Origin: Cudoniella acicularis
Lineage: Eukaryota > Ascomycota > Leotiomycetes > Helotiales > Helotiaceae
Reading direction: 5' to 3'
NCBI GenBank assembly: GCA_013054445.1
Contig: JAAMPI010000525.1
Coordinates: 1 to 33,305, forward strand
Length of the DNA stretch: 33,305 nucleotides
Within the stretch, counting starts at the first letter, position 1, and the number at the start of each line of letters is the position of its first letter. Below, piece after piece: positions 9,877 through 20,891 of the stretch. Made by a program: the position numbers and the translations under genes. The notes beneath the pieces were generated by a model. The model saw only the letters and a list, made by a program, of their open reading frames with translations. It made no database searches and was not told the DNA's origin.

Positions 9877-12800
9877 ATGTCTACATCAAACCTCTTGAAC
9901 GATCACTTTGGTGAGAGTGAGGATGAAGATGATAATTTCAATCCCCAACCCGCCGACCTGTCAGATGCTGAAAATGACGATGATGATGCCGGAGCGCAAA
10001 TTCAGAATGAAGCGGCAAAGCAGCGAAATAATGCATCGGAAGATGGCGCAAGGAGACGACCTTCTGACGAGCAGAATGACGATGAAGACGAAGGCGAAGG
10101 CGAGGATACCGCTCCTGTAGATGAGGACGACGATGAAGAAGAGGAAGAAGAAGAGGATGACGAAGAGGAGATTACGGTACGTCTCCCCCTTCTCTTGCTA
10201 AGCCCCGTACTTCTTGGGTGTTTGCCAGGCCTTTGATTATCCTGCTCTATGAACGCGCAAATTTTTAGGCAGAACCACTAACAATTTACAGGGCCATCGA
10301 AGAAAGCGTAGACGTGAACGCCATAACCAATTCATCGATGTCGAGGCCGAAGTCGACGAGGACGAAGACGAGAACGAAGACGATGAAGATGAGAATGAGC
10401 TCAAGGATAATTTTATCGCTGATACCCATCCCGATGATCTTGCAGATTTGCCAGCTGGTGTTGAGACCGATGATCGACGACACAGAGAATTGGATCGCCG
10501 GCGTGAGATGGAAGCAAGCCTTGACGCGGAGAAGCAAGCCGAAATTCTGCGACAACGATATGCCAATAAAAATCGATCCGGAAGAGGACTTGGGGATTCC
10601 GCCGTGGTACCAAAGCGATTGCTCCTCCCCAGTGTCGATGATCCAAGTATCTGGGCTGTGAGATGTAAAGAAGGCAAGGAGCGCGAGGCCGTCTTTTCTA
10701 TTATAAAACGAATCGAAGAAAGAATGGGCACAAAAGATGAGCTTGCAATCACATCTGCTTTTGAACGTGGTGGAACACATTCAACAATGAAAGGATTCAT
10801 TTATGTGGAAGCTCAACGTCAAGCAGACATCCTGACTGCACTAGATGGTTTGATGAACGTCTACCCGAGGACAAAGATGATGCTAGTTGAGATCAAAGAA
10901 ATGCCAGATCTGCTTAGGGTGACTAAGGTGCCAACCCTCGAGCATGGAGCATATGTGCGACTCAAGCGACCACCGAAGTACGCAGGTGATCTTGCTCAAA
11001 TCACTGATGTCACAGAGTCCGGTCTCGAATTACGGGTTCGGTTCGTGCCTCGACTGGACTATGGCTTACATGACGATGCGAATTCTCTCTCTGGATTTGG
11101 CGAAAAGCGAAAGCGCGCTGCAGCAGGTCCCAGACCACCCCAGCGATTATTCAGTGAGGTTGAGGCTAAGAAAAGGCACGCCAAGTATTTAACAGGAAAT
11201 CCTGGTTCAAAAATCTGGAGCTATCTCGGAGACGACTATGTCAATGGTTACTGCGAAAAGGATGTCAAACTTCAAGCTTTACAAACTACAGATGTCAATC
11301 CAACCTTAGAAGAGGTCTCAAGATTTGCTTCAAATGCGGAGGATGGCACCGAAAATTTGGATCTCAATGCCTTGGCTGCAAGTCTGAAAGCTAGCACAGC
11401 AAATACCTCCTATCTCCCTGGTGATATTGTTGAAGTTTACGAAGGCGAACAAAAAGGAGTCGTTGGAAAAGCTGTATCCGTTCAAGCCGATATTGTCACA
11501 TTGGCTGTATCAGAGGGCGATCTACGTGGTCAAAACTATCGAAGTACCTGTTAAAGGCCTCCGAAAGAAATTTGCAATAGGTCACCACGTTAAGGTCATT
11601 GGCGGTAGTCGGTATAGAGACGAAGTTGGAATGGTGGTGAAAATTGCTGATGACCGAGTCACTCTTCTAAGTGATCACGGCCATACAGAAATCACGGTGT
11701 TCAGCAAGGATCTTCGTGAAGCCAGCGATTCGGGCGGCCAGGGTTCTCTTGGGAACTATGAGCTTTGGGACTTGGTTCAACTCGATCCGTCAACTGTGGC
11801 TTGTATCGTCAAGGTCGATCGAGAGTCAATGATTGTTTTGGACCAGAACAATCAAACGCGGACAGTCTTGCCATCTCAGATATCAAATAAGCTGGAAAAG
11901 CGCAGACACGCTGTTGCCACGGATCGCAATGGAGCAGAAGTTCGCCATGATGATACTGTTAAGGAGTTTGGTGGTGAAAGTAGATCCGGCAAGATCATTC
12001 ACATCCATCGAGCCTACCTCTTTCTTCGTAGCACTTCTATCAGCGAGAATGCCGGTGTGTTTGTGGCTCGAACCAACGCTGTTACAAGCGTAACTGCCAA
12101 AGCAACAGCTTCGGCCGCTCCTGATCTCACCTCTATGAATCCGGCAATGAAACGCAATCCTGGAGCAGCCAATGGGGGTGATATGCCTCCTCCGAAGTCC
12201 TTTACGAGGGATCGTTCTATCGGACAGACCGTCACCATTCGTAAGGGTCCTTATAAAGGCCTGCTGGGTATTGTGAAGGAGACAACGGATACCAATGCCC
12301 GAGTTGAACTTCACACGAAGAACAAAACTGTGAATGTGCCCAAAGATGCGTTGGCATTCAGAGACAGGCTTACCGGAGCACCCATCGACCCGAACTCGAG
12401 AGGAGGAGGTGGTGGTGGAAGGGGAGGCTTTACCCCACGCGGGAGAGGAGGTGGATTCGGAGGGGCTACACCAGGCGGTTGGGAAGGTGGTCGGACACCT
12501 GCAGCTGGTACGGTCGAGCGGACCCCGGCATGGGGATCCTCAAGAAGTAAGTCTTCCGCTCATGCATTCTCTTTTCTTACTGACATAAATAGCACCTGCA
12601 ATGGCCAATGGTGGACGAACACCAGCATGGAAATCATCTGGTGATGGTGCCGGCGGCAGAACTCCAGGTTGGGCTGATGGATCTCGCACGGTCAATCCGT
12701 ATGATGGAAGCCGCACTTCATACGGAGGTGGAAGCCGAACCCCAGCCTGGTCCTCGGGTGCCAAGACCCCGGCTTATGGAATATCGGATGGCTTTGCGGC

Positions 12801-13236
12801 AGGTTCCAAAACCCCCGGCTATGGTGGCGGCGACACTTGGGGCTCGAAAACCCCAGCCTACCAACACCCCACTCCTTCAAACGATAATTGGGGATCGAAT
12901 CAACAACCTTCAAATGGCTGGGGCTCAGCTCCTTACGATGCACCAACACCTGGAGCACACATATCCGCACCAACTCCTGCAGCTATGAACGCCCCAACAC
13001 CCGGCGCTTATTCTGCTCCCACTCCCGCGCCATACAATGCACCTACACCTGCAGCAGCACCGACACCAGCGCCTGGATGGGGTGGAGGATGGGGGGCACC
13101 TACACCGCAAGCAATGGACGCGCCGACTCCTGGTGGTCAACAAGGCTATTATGCAGCCCCTACACCTGGAGCCTATGGAATGCCCGAGACACCTGCTGCC
13201 AATTGGCAGGATGACGGACCAAGATATGTGGACTAA
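9877..13236 (+). CDS. SPT5: Transcription elongation factor Spt5 (one homopolymer frameshift)
   Basis: Spt5, the RNA polymerase II/I processivity factor that works with Spt4 in the nucleus. Exons are 9877-10176, 10292-12546 and 12593-13236. The introns (115 and 46 nt) have GTACGT/CTAAC/CAG and GTAAGT/CTGAC/TAG signals. Order: acidic N-terminus (residues 1-150, Asp/Glu runs); NGN domain about 210-300 ([47 protein letters not shown]); several KOW domains ([60 protein letters not shown]); Gly/Arg-rich linker; C-terminal repeats of TPAW/KTPAY and then APTPG type, ending QDDGPRYVD. At 11532-11535 (AAAA) an extra A shifts the frame between DLRGQ and [13 protein letters not shown]. Removing it gives a continuous 1065-residue protein, a normal fungal length. 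Spt5 is essential where tested, so a sequence error is the likely cause. Confidence 0.95.
12593..13233 (+). repeat. Spt5 C-terminal repeat region (two repeat classes)
   Basis: The last exon of Spt5 encodes degenerate repeats. First come five to seven copies around (G)(G/S)(R/K)TPAW or TPAY/TPGY, then about nine copies of APTPG(A)Y-like units. Thr-Pro pairs are the expected targets of the Bur1/Cdk9 kinase in this family. The repeat block begins just before the 46-nt intron ([10 protein letters not shown]), so the intron interrupts it. Confidence 0.8.
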
Positions 13237-13876
13237 TTGGGAAAGTTGGTGGCATAGCGGATTTCGTGATTTGATGAGCTGGCGCAGCGGAATCTTCATA
13301 ATTGTCTTAAAAGGAATAGCATCAAAACGGCATCTGCTTTTTCCCACAGTGTATCACAATTAGGTAAATAGTGCATGATTACAGAATCCGTTCAAGCAGG
13401 ATCTACACTTATTTGAAACTTGGTTTCCCATGGTTCCCTCTGGAAAAGAGTGGCCTGTTTGAATGACTATTCAGTTATCAAATATTCAATAGAGACTCAC
13501 ACTCATTCCACACATTTGAAATTGCAATCGCAAATTATTCACCGTTTATACTGAATGTTCTGGTTGTGTTTACGAGAAGTGATTCAAGAGAATTAAAAAA
13601 CACTTCAGAGTGGTATCTTCATCTATTGTGTATTATCTCATCTAGCTTGTATGTGCGTTGCTGTTCCCTCGTATTTTTACAAATCCACCCCATCCATGGT
13701 ATATGCATCCGAAGCCCCTTTTGTATTTCCTCACACCGTTCCAGATCCCATCCCATCCTATCCCATAACCCGTATCAACGTTTCTCATCGCATCTCATCT
13801 CATATTACAACCCTGCTTCCAAATACGTCGCCCCTAGTCTAAAAGCCATAGAATTTCCGGCTGGCTGCCAGAGCGC
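13237..13876. other. Intergenic, convergent 3' ends of Spt5 and DUF1769 gene
   Basis: 640 bp serving as 3' flanks of two converging genes. It has pyrimidine-rich stretches such as ATCCCATCCTATCCCATAAC near 13745. A frame at 13566-14162 is the shadow of the DUF1769 last exon. No gene recognised. Confidence 0.55.
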
Positions 13877-15183
13877 TCAATCAAGATCATCGGCACTAGT
13901 CTCCACGCCATTCCCCTGCTCCACTTTCTCATTCTCCGCTTGCTCGTTCTCCTCCCCTTCAACAGAAATGATCTCCCCATTCTTCGCCTTCTCATGCTTC
14001 TCTGTCGCCTCATCACTTAACAGACTCAATGGCTTACCTCCCTCAACGCCATCTTTCAGCTCTCCGTTCTCGTGCACATCTTCCTTGAGGTACAGCGTGA
14101 AGAGGACGACGAAAAGGATGGTATCGGTGGCACGGTTCTTGAGCACATATCTGAGCGTGTGAGCGCGCTTCTTTTTGTTCTGGCCTATATGTCGCGCGAA
14201 AATGCAAGGTTGGTATGCGTAAACTCCACTGAAAGAAAGAAGGGATTGAACATGGAAGAAAAGGAAAAAAAGGGAACGGGGAATTTAGGGGGAAAGAAAG
14301 GAAAAGGGAGTTACCGTAATCCTTGACCATCCCAGTATTTCATTATGGGTAGTGTGAAGCCTGGCAATCGGAGTGCAAAATCTATTTATGAAATTTTGGT
14401 CAGCCCTGTTTTTAAAATTTTGGGAGTTCGAAGATTGGAACTCACCGTTGAAATCTAAATAAGGATTGTAAAAGTCACACCCGTAAACTCTTCCCTCCTC
14501 CCATTCCCACTGTTTCCTATTTTCCTCAACCAAAAAGTGCTTCTTCCTCGCAGCCATGCTCTCAGGAACGCCTTTCTCCTTCCTCAGCTCCAAGCCTACC
14601 TCTACACCTTCCTCCTCGAACACTAGTCCTGCTTCGTCGTCACATTCTTCTTTCTCTTTTCCCCCAACGTGAAGAGCATTCACACTGCTTAGAGCAGGCC
14701 CATATAAGTACGGCTTGTCGGCATAAACATCACCGTCAAGGCCGGGATCCACGACCCATTTGACGATTTTGAAGGCGGTGCTAAACCCAGGTGGCAAGCG
14801 GTCGCGTATAGGGTGGTCGAAGTCATTCCCAAACACGAGATCATCACCGTTTATGTTTGACTTCGGGCGAAATTGGAAGGCGATGCTGTATTGGTCTTTG
14901 TTTCGGTCGTGTGGCGAAAGGTCGAAGTATGGGGAGGTGGAGGGTGAGGAGCGAGGAAGACCACGATATGACTGGTGAAAGTTATTAGCACTGCATATAG
15001 GAGAATTAGTGTCTGAAGAGAGAGAAAACTATGAGATCGTACTTGTATTCGCACATTTAGGTCCACGGACATGTGCTCCGACTCGATCGTGATGGGCTTC
15101 GAGTGGTTGACGGGCACAATCTGGTGCTGCGTAATATCGTACTCTGAGCCAGCTGTAACTTGAAGAATATAATTATGCGCCAT
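13877..15183 (-). CDS. DUF1769 / UPF0590 family protein
   Basis: Four exons on the minus strand: 15043-15183, 14446-14971, 14315-14381 and 13877-14150, giving 335 residues. Introns are 71, 64 and 164 nt with donors GTACGA, GTGAGT and GTAACT and acceptors CAG, TAG and CAG. The first has a GCTAATAAC branch. The spliced protein reads MAHNYILQVTAGSEYDITQH, VNVRIQ-type strand with SYRGLPRSSPSTSPYF, then DLVFGNDFDHPIRDRLPPGF, IVKWVVDPGLDGDVYADKPY, LYGPALSSVNALHVG, LRLPGFTLPIMKYWDGQGLR and RYVLKNRATDTILFVVLFTL. These are hallmarks of the fungal DUF1769 family, which includes fission-yeast Duc1, described as a cortical lipid-binding protein. After LYLKED the C-terminal tail is acidic and low-complexity (EGEENEQAENEKVEQ). 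Family call is firm, molecular role is not. Confidence 0.88.
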
Positions 15184-15864
15184 AGTTGCTTTTGGTTTCC
15201 GTTTCCTCTATGTACTATCTATCCCTCTAGAAAAGTGTCGTGCTTGCAGCAAAATTATCTGGGGGCGTGCCGGAAAATTATTCAGGTGAACGCGTGAATC
15301 GTGGAAGCTTTGTGCGCTATGAAACCCCAATTTTCAAATGATAGAGCACTCTCAGTGAATGCTCTTGGGTTTCCCCGTCAGAATTTGCAAATATGGAGTT
15401 GTGAGTGGGAGAAAGTGGTTGCGACAGATTCTTCTTTCCGTTGGATTTTGCCGCACTCGTTGTACGAAAACACGAAGGCGGTCTGGTCTGGTGGTGACGT
15501 AGTCAGGGGGACGCATCGCATGTGACACTTTTGAGGTCCAGTTGACTTCACCCACGTTGAATGAGATCACTTAGCTATGCGATTCAATTAAATGACCGAT
15601 ACGTGAGCTTTTTACTGTGAGCATGTGTTGTGTATGGGACTCGGGAGTAAAGGTGACTCCTAGGTTCTCAAGACAAACAACTCCCTGTAAGTAATTCTAA
15701 GCTTTTGACATGACTTGAATCTCGTATATTTTCAACATATTTATTATACAAATGATCTGTTCTTAATGCTGCGTTGCTTTTTGGAATACATAAATCGTGA
15801 ATTATTATGTGTGAGAGGGTACTAAGATGCATATATATTCGAAGTTTACATTCAGGTGCGGATT
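15184..15864. other. Intergenic, no gene seen
   Basis: 681 bp between the DUF1769 start and the 3' end of the F-box gene. It contains only short frames, is AT-rich from 15690 on, and shows no repeat that I can support. Confidence 0.55.
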
Positions 15865-17333
15865 TCAGGGGTCAGGCTTTGTTGGCTTAGGCGGAGGATC
15901 GTTAAATGGCGAAAGGAATTGTTCAATATCAACCCGTTCATAGAAGCTAATATGGCCAAATCCAACCCAATATTGAGCCAACCTGTTGTGCGAGATCATA
16001 ATCAACTGGCTTTCAATATACTTGTCTGCCATGTCATCAGTTTTGCAATCATATATGCGGACCAAGCTTTACACTTACCATTCCGAAACATCCTCGTCGC
16101 AATATGGCCTCTACTCCTAACGATCCTAGCACCCTTGAACCTTTGCTCTGTGGCAGTACGAACAAATCCTGTCAGAGATATATCATCAGCGATGAAGGTG
16201 TATTCGCCTCTGGGAACGTTCGGATCTCCGGTTAATTTGATAGCCTCCAAGCTGCCCCTGTAAATTCTTTCTTCTCTTTTCCTTGCCTGCCACTCTTCAA
16301 CAGTCTCATCCTCTCTCTGCACAACGGAGGCCTCGTCAAATGGTTCGTCGTCGTCGGGTTGATTCATAAGCAAGAATTCGCAACCATGGCCACTATAATC
16401 GCCCACCCATATCCCTCTGTATGGCTTTTCTTCCGTAGGCGTATATACTTTCGGATCGAGGGTAGCGTAGGTATAAACCTCTTCACCAAGGTGAACTACC
16501 GGTCCGTTTGACCCTGCTGACATCTCCATCCATCGTCTAATTCTGAACGCCTCGTTACAAACCTCGGAACGCTTCTGCGGCTTGTGGCCGGAGCCCACAA
16601 AAGCTTCCTGGCTTGCATTACGCACACGTTGCTGGGCTGGGATCGTTGGCGGCGGCCAAAGATGCATATTCGGACGCACCTCGACGGACCGAGCAAGTAG
16701 GAAGTTCGAAAATACTCCATTGTGATTCCGTTCATCGATGCGCATAGGGGTTTCAGCATTGAACCTTTGAATTCCAGTCGACTTGCCGGATGATGCAATT
16801 AGCGATTCAAGACGTAACGCATCGAGATGAAGCACAGGCTGCTCCAAATGGAGTCGGCAATGGGGAGTGAAGGAATGAATAAGAACTTCATCGTCTGCTT
16901 CCCACGGATCAAAAGTGGGAGGGGGCCGCTCGGCGACAAGGCGATATCCCTCGATGCATCCTCGCCGAGGATCGTAGCGGCTAATGATGATTTTGCCGGT
17001 CAGAAAGTAGTCACAAAACCATATCTTGTACTTGGTGAGAAACCAATGAGGGTCGTGGGATATGTAGAGTTCTCGATAGCTGTTGCATGGAGATGGCGAT
17101 GTTACCTGCACCCCAGGAATGTTCTCCTGTACATGGCGTTGCCAGCACAAGTCCGACTTGGCGCGGGTGACCAGCAATCGGCAGGTCGACGAGATAGAGG
17201 CAAGCTCAAAAGGGCCGAGATATCTGAGGATGTAATCGATGAGCTCCGTTGGAAGAGTAGTCAAGAGGCATCGGGCGGAATTGGTGGTAACGAAGGCATC
17301 TAAGTAGCGAAGTCCCGTATCAGCCATAATCAT
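15865..17333 (-). CDS. F-box protein, FBXO31-like
   Basis: Probable substrate adaptor of an SCF ubiquitin ligase. Exons are 16079-17333 and 15865-16025. The 53-nt intron 16026-16078 (GTAAGT, CTGAT, CAG) joins RMFRN to DKYIESQLIMISHNRLAQYW. 471 residues if translation starts at ATG 17333 (MIMADTGLRY). The F-box covers about residues 23-70 (LLTTLPTELIDYILRYLGPF, ISSTCRLL, CWQRH). A middle block has DPHWFLTKYKIWFCDYFLTG and KIIISRYDPRRGCIEGYRLV. The C-terminal half has PYRGIWVGDYSGHGCEFLLM and AIKLTGDPNVPRGEYTFIAD, which resemble the substrate-binding domain of FBXO31-type proteins. The open frame continues upstream without stop to 17429, and a further exon may reach 17697, so the N-terminus may be longer (about 578 residues). 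Target protein unknown. Confidence 0.82.
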
Positions 17334-17447
17334 TTTAGGAGAATTTGAAGATATACTGAATTGAAGTGCCAAGAAAAACGAATTCGAGGAACAGGCATGT
17401 TGGCCTATAAGATGGAAATCAACCAGCAAAGACCAACTCGAACGTAC

Positions 17448-17697
17448 CCTGCGGAAGATATGGCTGACTTGCTATACTGCTCGATTGCCCTGGCTCACCA
17501 AAGATAACGCTTTCGTCCTTTGTTGCACTTTTCGTTGATCGCTTGACTGCTACAGATGGCACCGATTCAACCAAAGCGATGTTCTCATCCAGGCCTGGGT
17601 CTACGCGTCCATGGAGATATCTGTCGTTGTTGTCCATTGGGATATCCGGATCCCCCACCTCCGAGATATCGGCGACCCGTTCGAAAAGGGAATTCAT
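17448..17697 (-). other. Possible 5' exon of the F-box gene, or short upstream ORF
   Basis: A 92-codon frame starts at a true ATG (17697) and reads MNSLFERVADISEVGDPDIP, then DPGLDENIALVESVPSVAVK. A donor GTACGT at 17447 and acceptor TAG at 17405 define a 43-nt intron. It would join this frame in phase to the open stretch before MIMADTGLRY of the F-box gene. Splice phase fits exactly. Against it, the joined linker (FFLALQFSISSNSP) looks like translated leader, and I know no family match for this segment. It could equally be an upstream ORF in the 5' leader. Confidence 0.35.
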
Positions 17698-19241
17698 TGG
17701 TTTTGTCGTTTATGAGATTTTCCGCAAAGGGAGAGCTTTCCTCGGACTGAAGGCTTACTTGCTCCAAAGGGAAGGTCCCAAGGGTGAAAAACGTGTCTTA
17801 AATTTCAATTCTTGGTCTCGTTGATGAGCCTCCCGGCGTGCATGAACTCTTCACGGAAAATGAGCCCTCGCGAATCTGGGGGAGCACGCGCACTGAGCTG
17901 CTTGTTGCTGGTGCGCAGCGCCACACCCAGAAATCCGAGGGCGAGGGGCAGTCTTGGGTTGAGGTTGAGAGCTGGTGTATATTGGTGCTGATTCTGAGCT
18001 TCCTATTCCGGAGGAGGTGGTTTATGCGGCAGTTATATGTCGGCTACAAGTGTGAGTCGAGTCGAGACGAGACGCTGGTGACGACTCCCGTGCTAGTCGG
18101 CTTCAAGCCGGAGCTCGATCTCGACCGCGACTTTGGTCTTTGGGGCGCGGCCACGGTGGGGAGACAAAGCAGTACTGAGTACACGGTCGAGACGGTGTCC
18201 CAAGCCAACGCTGCTGGCGATGTTTCCCGGCCGTGGTTGACGCTGGTTCAGCGTGAAAGCGAGCATATAGAGCGGACGGGCCACGGCGGATGTTGTTTTA
18301 TTGATGCAGCGACAATCGCTCTGGCCTTCTCTGCCCATTGGCTGTGGCGGGCATTGGCTGGATCGGAGGGCGCAGAGAGGAGATGTCGTCAATATCCACA
18401 GCTTTTCGTCGTGCTGGGTGTTCCTTTTAGGTAGGTGGTTGAGAAGCTTTTTATACCTAGGTGCGGGCCACAGCAGCAGTGAGGTGGAGTCTGCGACTGT
18501 GACTGCGACTCTGCCGACATCGCGCTCACCCTCCCCCTCGCCGTCGCCCCGCTCTTCGTTCCCTTGGCCTCGCCGTAGGAGAGAAGTCTCGGTGGCAGTG
18601 GCAGTGGCAGAAGAGGGAGAGATGCACGGAGCACTCCCGGCACACTGGACCCTCGTGGCACAGAGCCCTGTCGCGGCAAGGATTAAAGGGGTTCAGTGTG
18701 CTGGGCCGCAGACTCAATTTCTACCTCACGTTTTCAAGCGCCAGTGTACGAAGTACTCAGTGTACGCCGTAGACGTAGACTGCTAAACGCAGGACTCGGC
18801 CACCATCGGTCACTGTACTTGTACGAAGATACCAAGCAGAGAGAGACAGGTTCCAGCACGGCGCCGGTGGCTGGCTACTCGAGGCTTCACTGCGTGCTTC
18901 GGTGGGGGAGGGAAGGGGGGGGGGGTTGCTCACTGAAGATTCCGGGCGTGGACCCCGCAAGACAGTGACGTCTCCATGATTCGCTGCCGAGGGGAAAGGC
19001 CGCGGGGCCCTCCTCTCGAGTGTCCTCACCTCCCTACCTCCCTACCTCCCTCTATCTTGAGCTTCTTCACGCCTTCCAACGGCTTCGTCACACCTGCAAG
19101 CCCGCACATCCATCTGCACGTAATTCGGTATTACAGCGGCTGCAGGCCTGGATTTAAGTCTATTCACCCGTGTCGATCCTCACGACTTGGGAATAGATTA
19201 AATTGATTAGGACACCCTCCCGGTTGAAGGTTGACCCTACC
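17698..19241. other. GC-rich non-coding stretch upstream of the cupin gene
   Basis: About 1.5 kb noticeably richer in G+C than the flanks, with many overlapping open frames on both strands. The longest, 17838-18434 (198 codons), has no family features and low-complexity, Arg-rich composition. Simple repeats: GTGGCAGTGGCAGTGGCAG at 18591-18609, an 11-G run at 18915-18925 and repeated CCTCCCTAC units around 19029-19050. I see no convincing gene. It may be promoter or leader of the cupin gene. Confidence 0.5.
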
Positions 19242-20891
19242 ATGACTTCTCTCCTCCCTATCATCAAGGACGTTATTCCCATCATCATGCCGGCCGCCGT
19301 GCAAGTCACCAAATCATCCGAAATCCAGGAGTCGACTAGTCAGACGGAGGGTATGATCAGAAAAGGGGCAATTGTCGACAAATCCGACAAACTCTGCGCT
19401 TCAGGTACCACTCACCTTGTTTTAACCTCTCCTCTCTCCTCTTCTCGTCAGCCGTCCGCGTTTACTTTCTTCCACCTTTTGCCGTATCTTTACCCTCCGG
19501 ACCTCGAAGCATTCTTCTCACTTGGGAAAACCCAGGCGTGTGAAGCACACTGCATCACATCATACGAGCACGTTGTTTTCATCTCACATTCTTGTATGCA
19601 AAGTCATGGGACATCTGTTCGGACACCCGCAGAGCCGGAGTGAGAAGGAGTTCACTTCATGTTGATGCCTCAAGCCACTGTTTTTTCAATCATGCTTCAC
19701 CCGCGGTCAAGGCATCTACCTTATCTCCCAACCGCTGCAGCGTCCCGCTGATTTCCGTATATGTCGTTTTCTCCATGCAGCTCGGGAAATTCCTACGCAA
19801 ACCGCTTCCCCCCCAGCTACTCAACAAGTAAGCAGCCTTTCGACTAACGCACCGCGTAGTTATGGTAGCGCATCCGCATACAGCCTCTGCGATACATCAT
19901 CACGGGTGTGTACTTTATCGATTTCAAAAGTCCGAATCCGTGTGCCGTGTTCATCGTTTTGCATCATTTGTGCCAATCGATCGTGTCACTCATTCTGTGG
20001 CCACCTCTCGCGTGGCTACCACCGGCCCATGGCAAGGCTGCCGAGGTCCTTCGGACTAAATTAGCTTTTGATATATTAAAACCTCCAAAGCACAGATACA
20101 AACCTTGACAATTATATTAAGCTTCTCACCGCAATATCTCCTTATCTGCCTCTCATCTTCTGTGAGAGTTCCCCAACTCCCCAGGCGTGATCCTCCCCTT
20201 TTCGGGGATTTTCATCCAAAGCACTCTCCAAGTGTTGTACCATCGGATGCAGTGGTACAGGAAAATCCCCGGTCCATGTGGATTCCAGGTTAACAAGAAT
20301 GGAGAATGTGCGCAAAAACAAAGCACGTTTCATCCCAAAAGATATCCACACATCGATTGTCCTACTCTTGTACCACTCCTCCATCGCCCACCTCATCAAC
20401 TTTCCGATCTTCAACCCCAATTTTCCAATTCCTTCCCCATTATCCCTACTCATAGCCCTATCTTTTCCACCTCGTTGTCCAATCTTAGCATTTCACACGC
20501 CTTTCCAAAACATCAAAATCTCCGTCCCTTTACCTCGCTTCCCCGCATCCGCTTCCCGTTCTCTATATCCCCTCCCTTCCACAAAGACACACGTTTCACT
20601 CCACTCTACTTTCGATCCTCGATTCTCAACATGCAGCTAGACTGACAAAAAATATCTTGCAGAGAACAAGACACGATAGTCTTCGCCTCCTCAGGCCACG
20701 GAGCCATCGTTTCCAACAACGGCAAAGACCGCCAAGAGCTTGCTCCAGGTGATTTCGCACTTATCCCTGCGTGGGTGGAACATCAAGAGGTTAATGATGG
20801 CGAGGAGGACGTGACGTGGATTATTACAAGGAGTGGGAGGGAGCCGGTGGTTGTTAATCTNGAGGGGTGGGGTGGGAAGGTTGAGAAATAA
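19242..20891 (+). CDS. Small cupin-domain protein with two long introns
   Basis: Three exons (19242-19404, 19860-19905, 20663-20891) encode 145 residues. Introns are 455 nt (GTACCA...CTAAC...TAG) and 757 nt (GTGTGT...CTGAC...CAG). Phases fit exactly and give KLCASVMVAHPHTASAIHHH joined to GEQDTIVFASSGHGAIVSNN. Cupin motif 1 is HHH-G-E with following Gly (SGHG). Motif 2 is LAPGDFALIPAWVEHQEVN. These supply the His/Glu ligands of a mononuclear metal site in a single-domain cupin. The C-terminus is VVVNLEGWGGKVEK. An internal start at 19287 (MPAAVQVTKSSEIQ) is where many relatives would begin, so the first 15 residues are uncertain. The undetermined base 20861 is the third position of a CTN codon, hence Leu whatever it is. 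Enzymatic role unknown. Confidence 0.82.
20203..20271 (+). repeat. Nested inverted repeat inside the cupin gene's second intron
   Basis: The outer arms are a perfect 10-bp pair, CGGGGATTTT (20203-20212) and AAAATCCCCG (20262-20271). Inside lies a perfect 7-bp pair, TGTACCA (20236-20242) and TGGTACA (20253-20259), around a 10-nt loop. The transcript could fold into a two-part stem. It may be a relic of a small element or chance structure. Confidence 0.6.

Noticed and set aside
10286..10800. Long antisense frames across Spt5 exon 2
   Set aside because: Shadow of the Asp/Glu-rich sense sequence; Ser/Phe/Ile runs are what the reverse of such codons gives.
17838..18434. 198-codon plus-strand frame in the GC-rich spacer
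   Set aside because: GC-rich DNA opens frames on both strands here; no recognisable domain, no intron or conservation evidence. Kept only as a question in the findings.
20187..20645. Two overlapping plus-strand frames (152 and 120 codons) near the cupin gene
   Set aside because: They lie wholly inside the 757-nt intron, are pyrimidine-driven Ser/Pro/Phe-rich frames and lack any family features.
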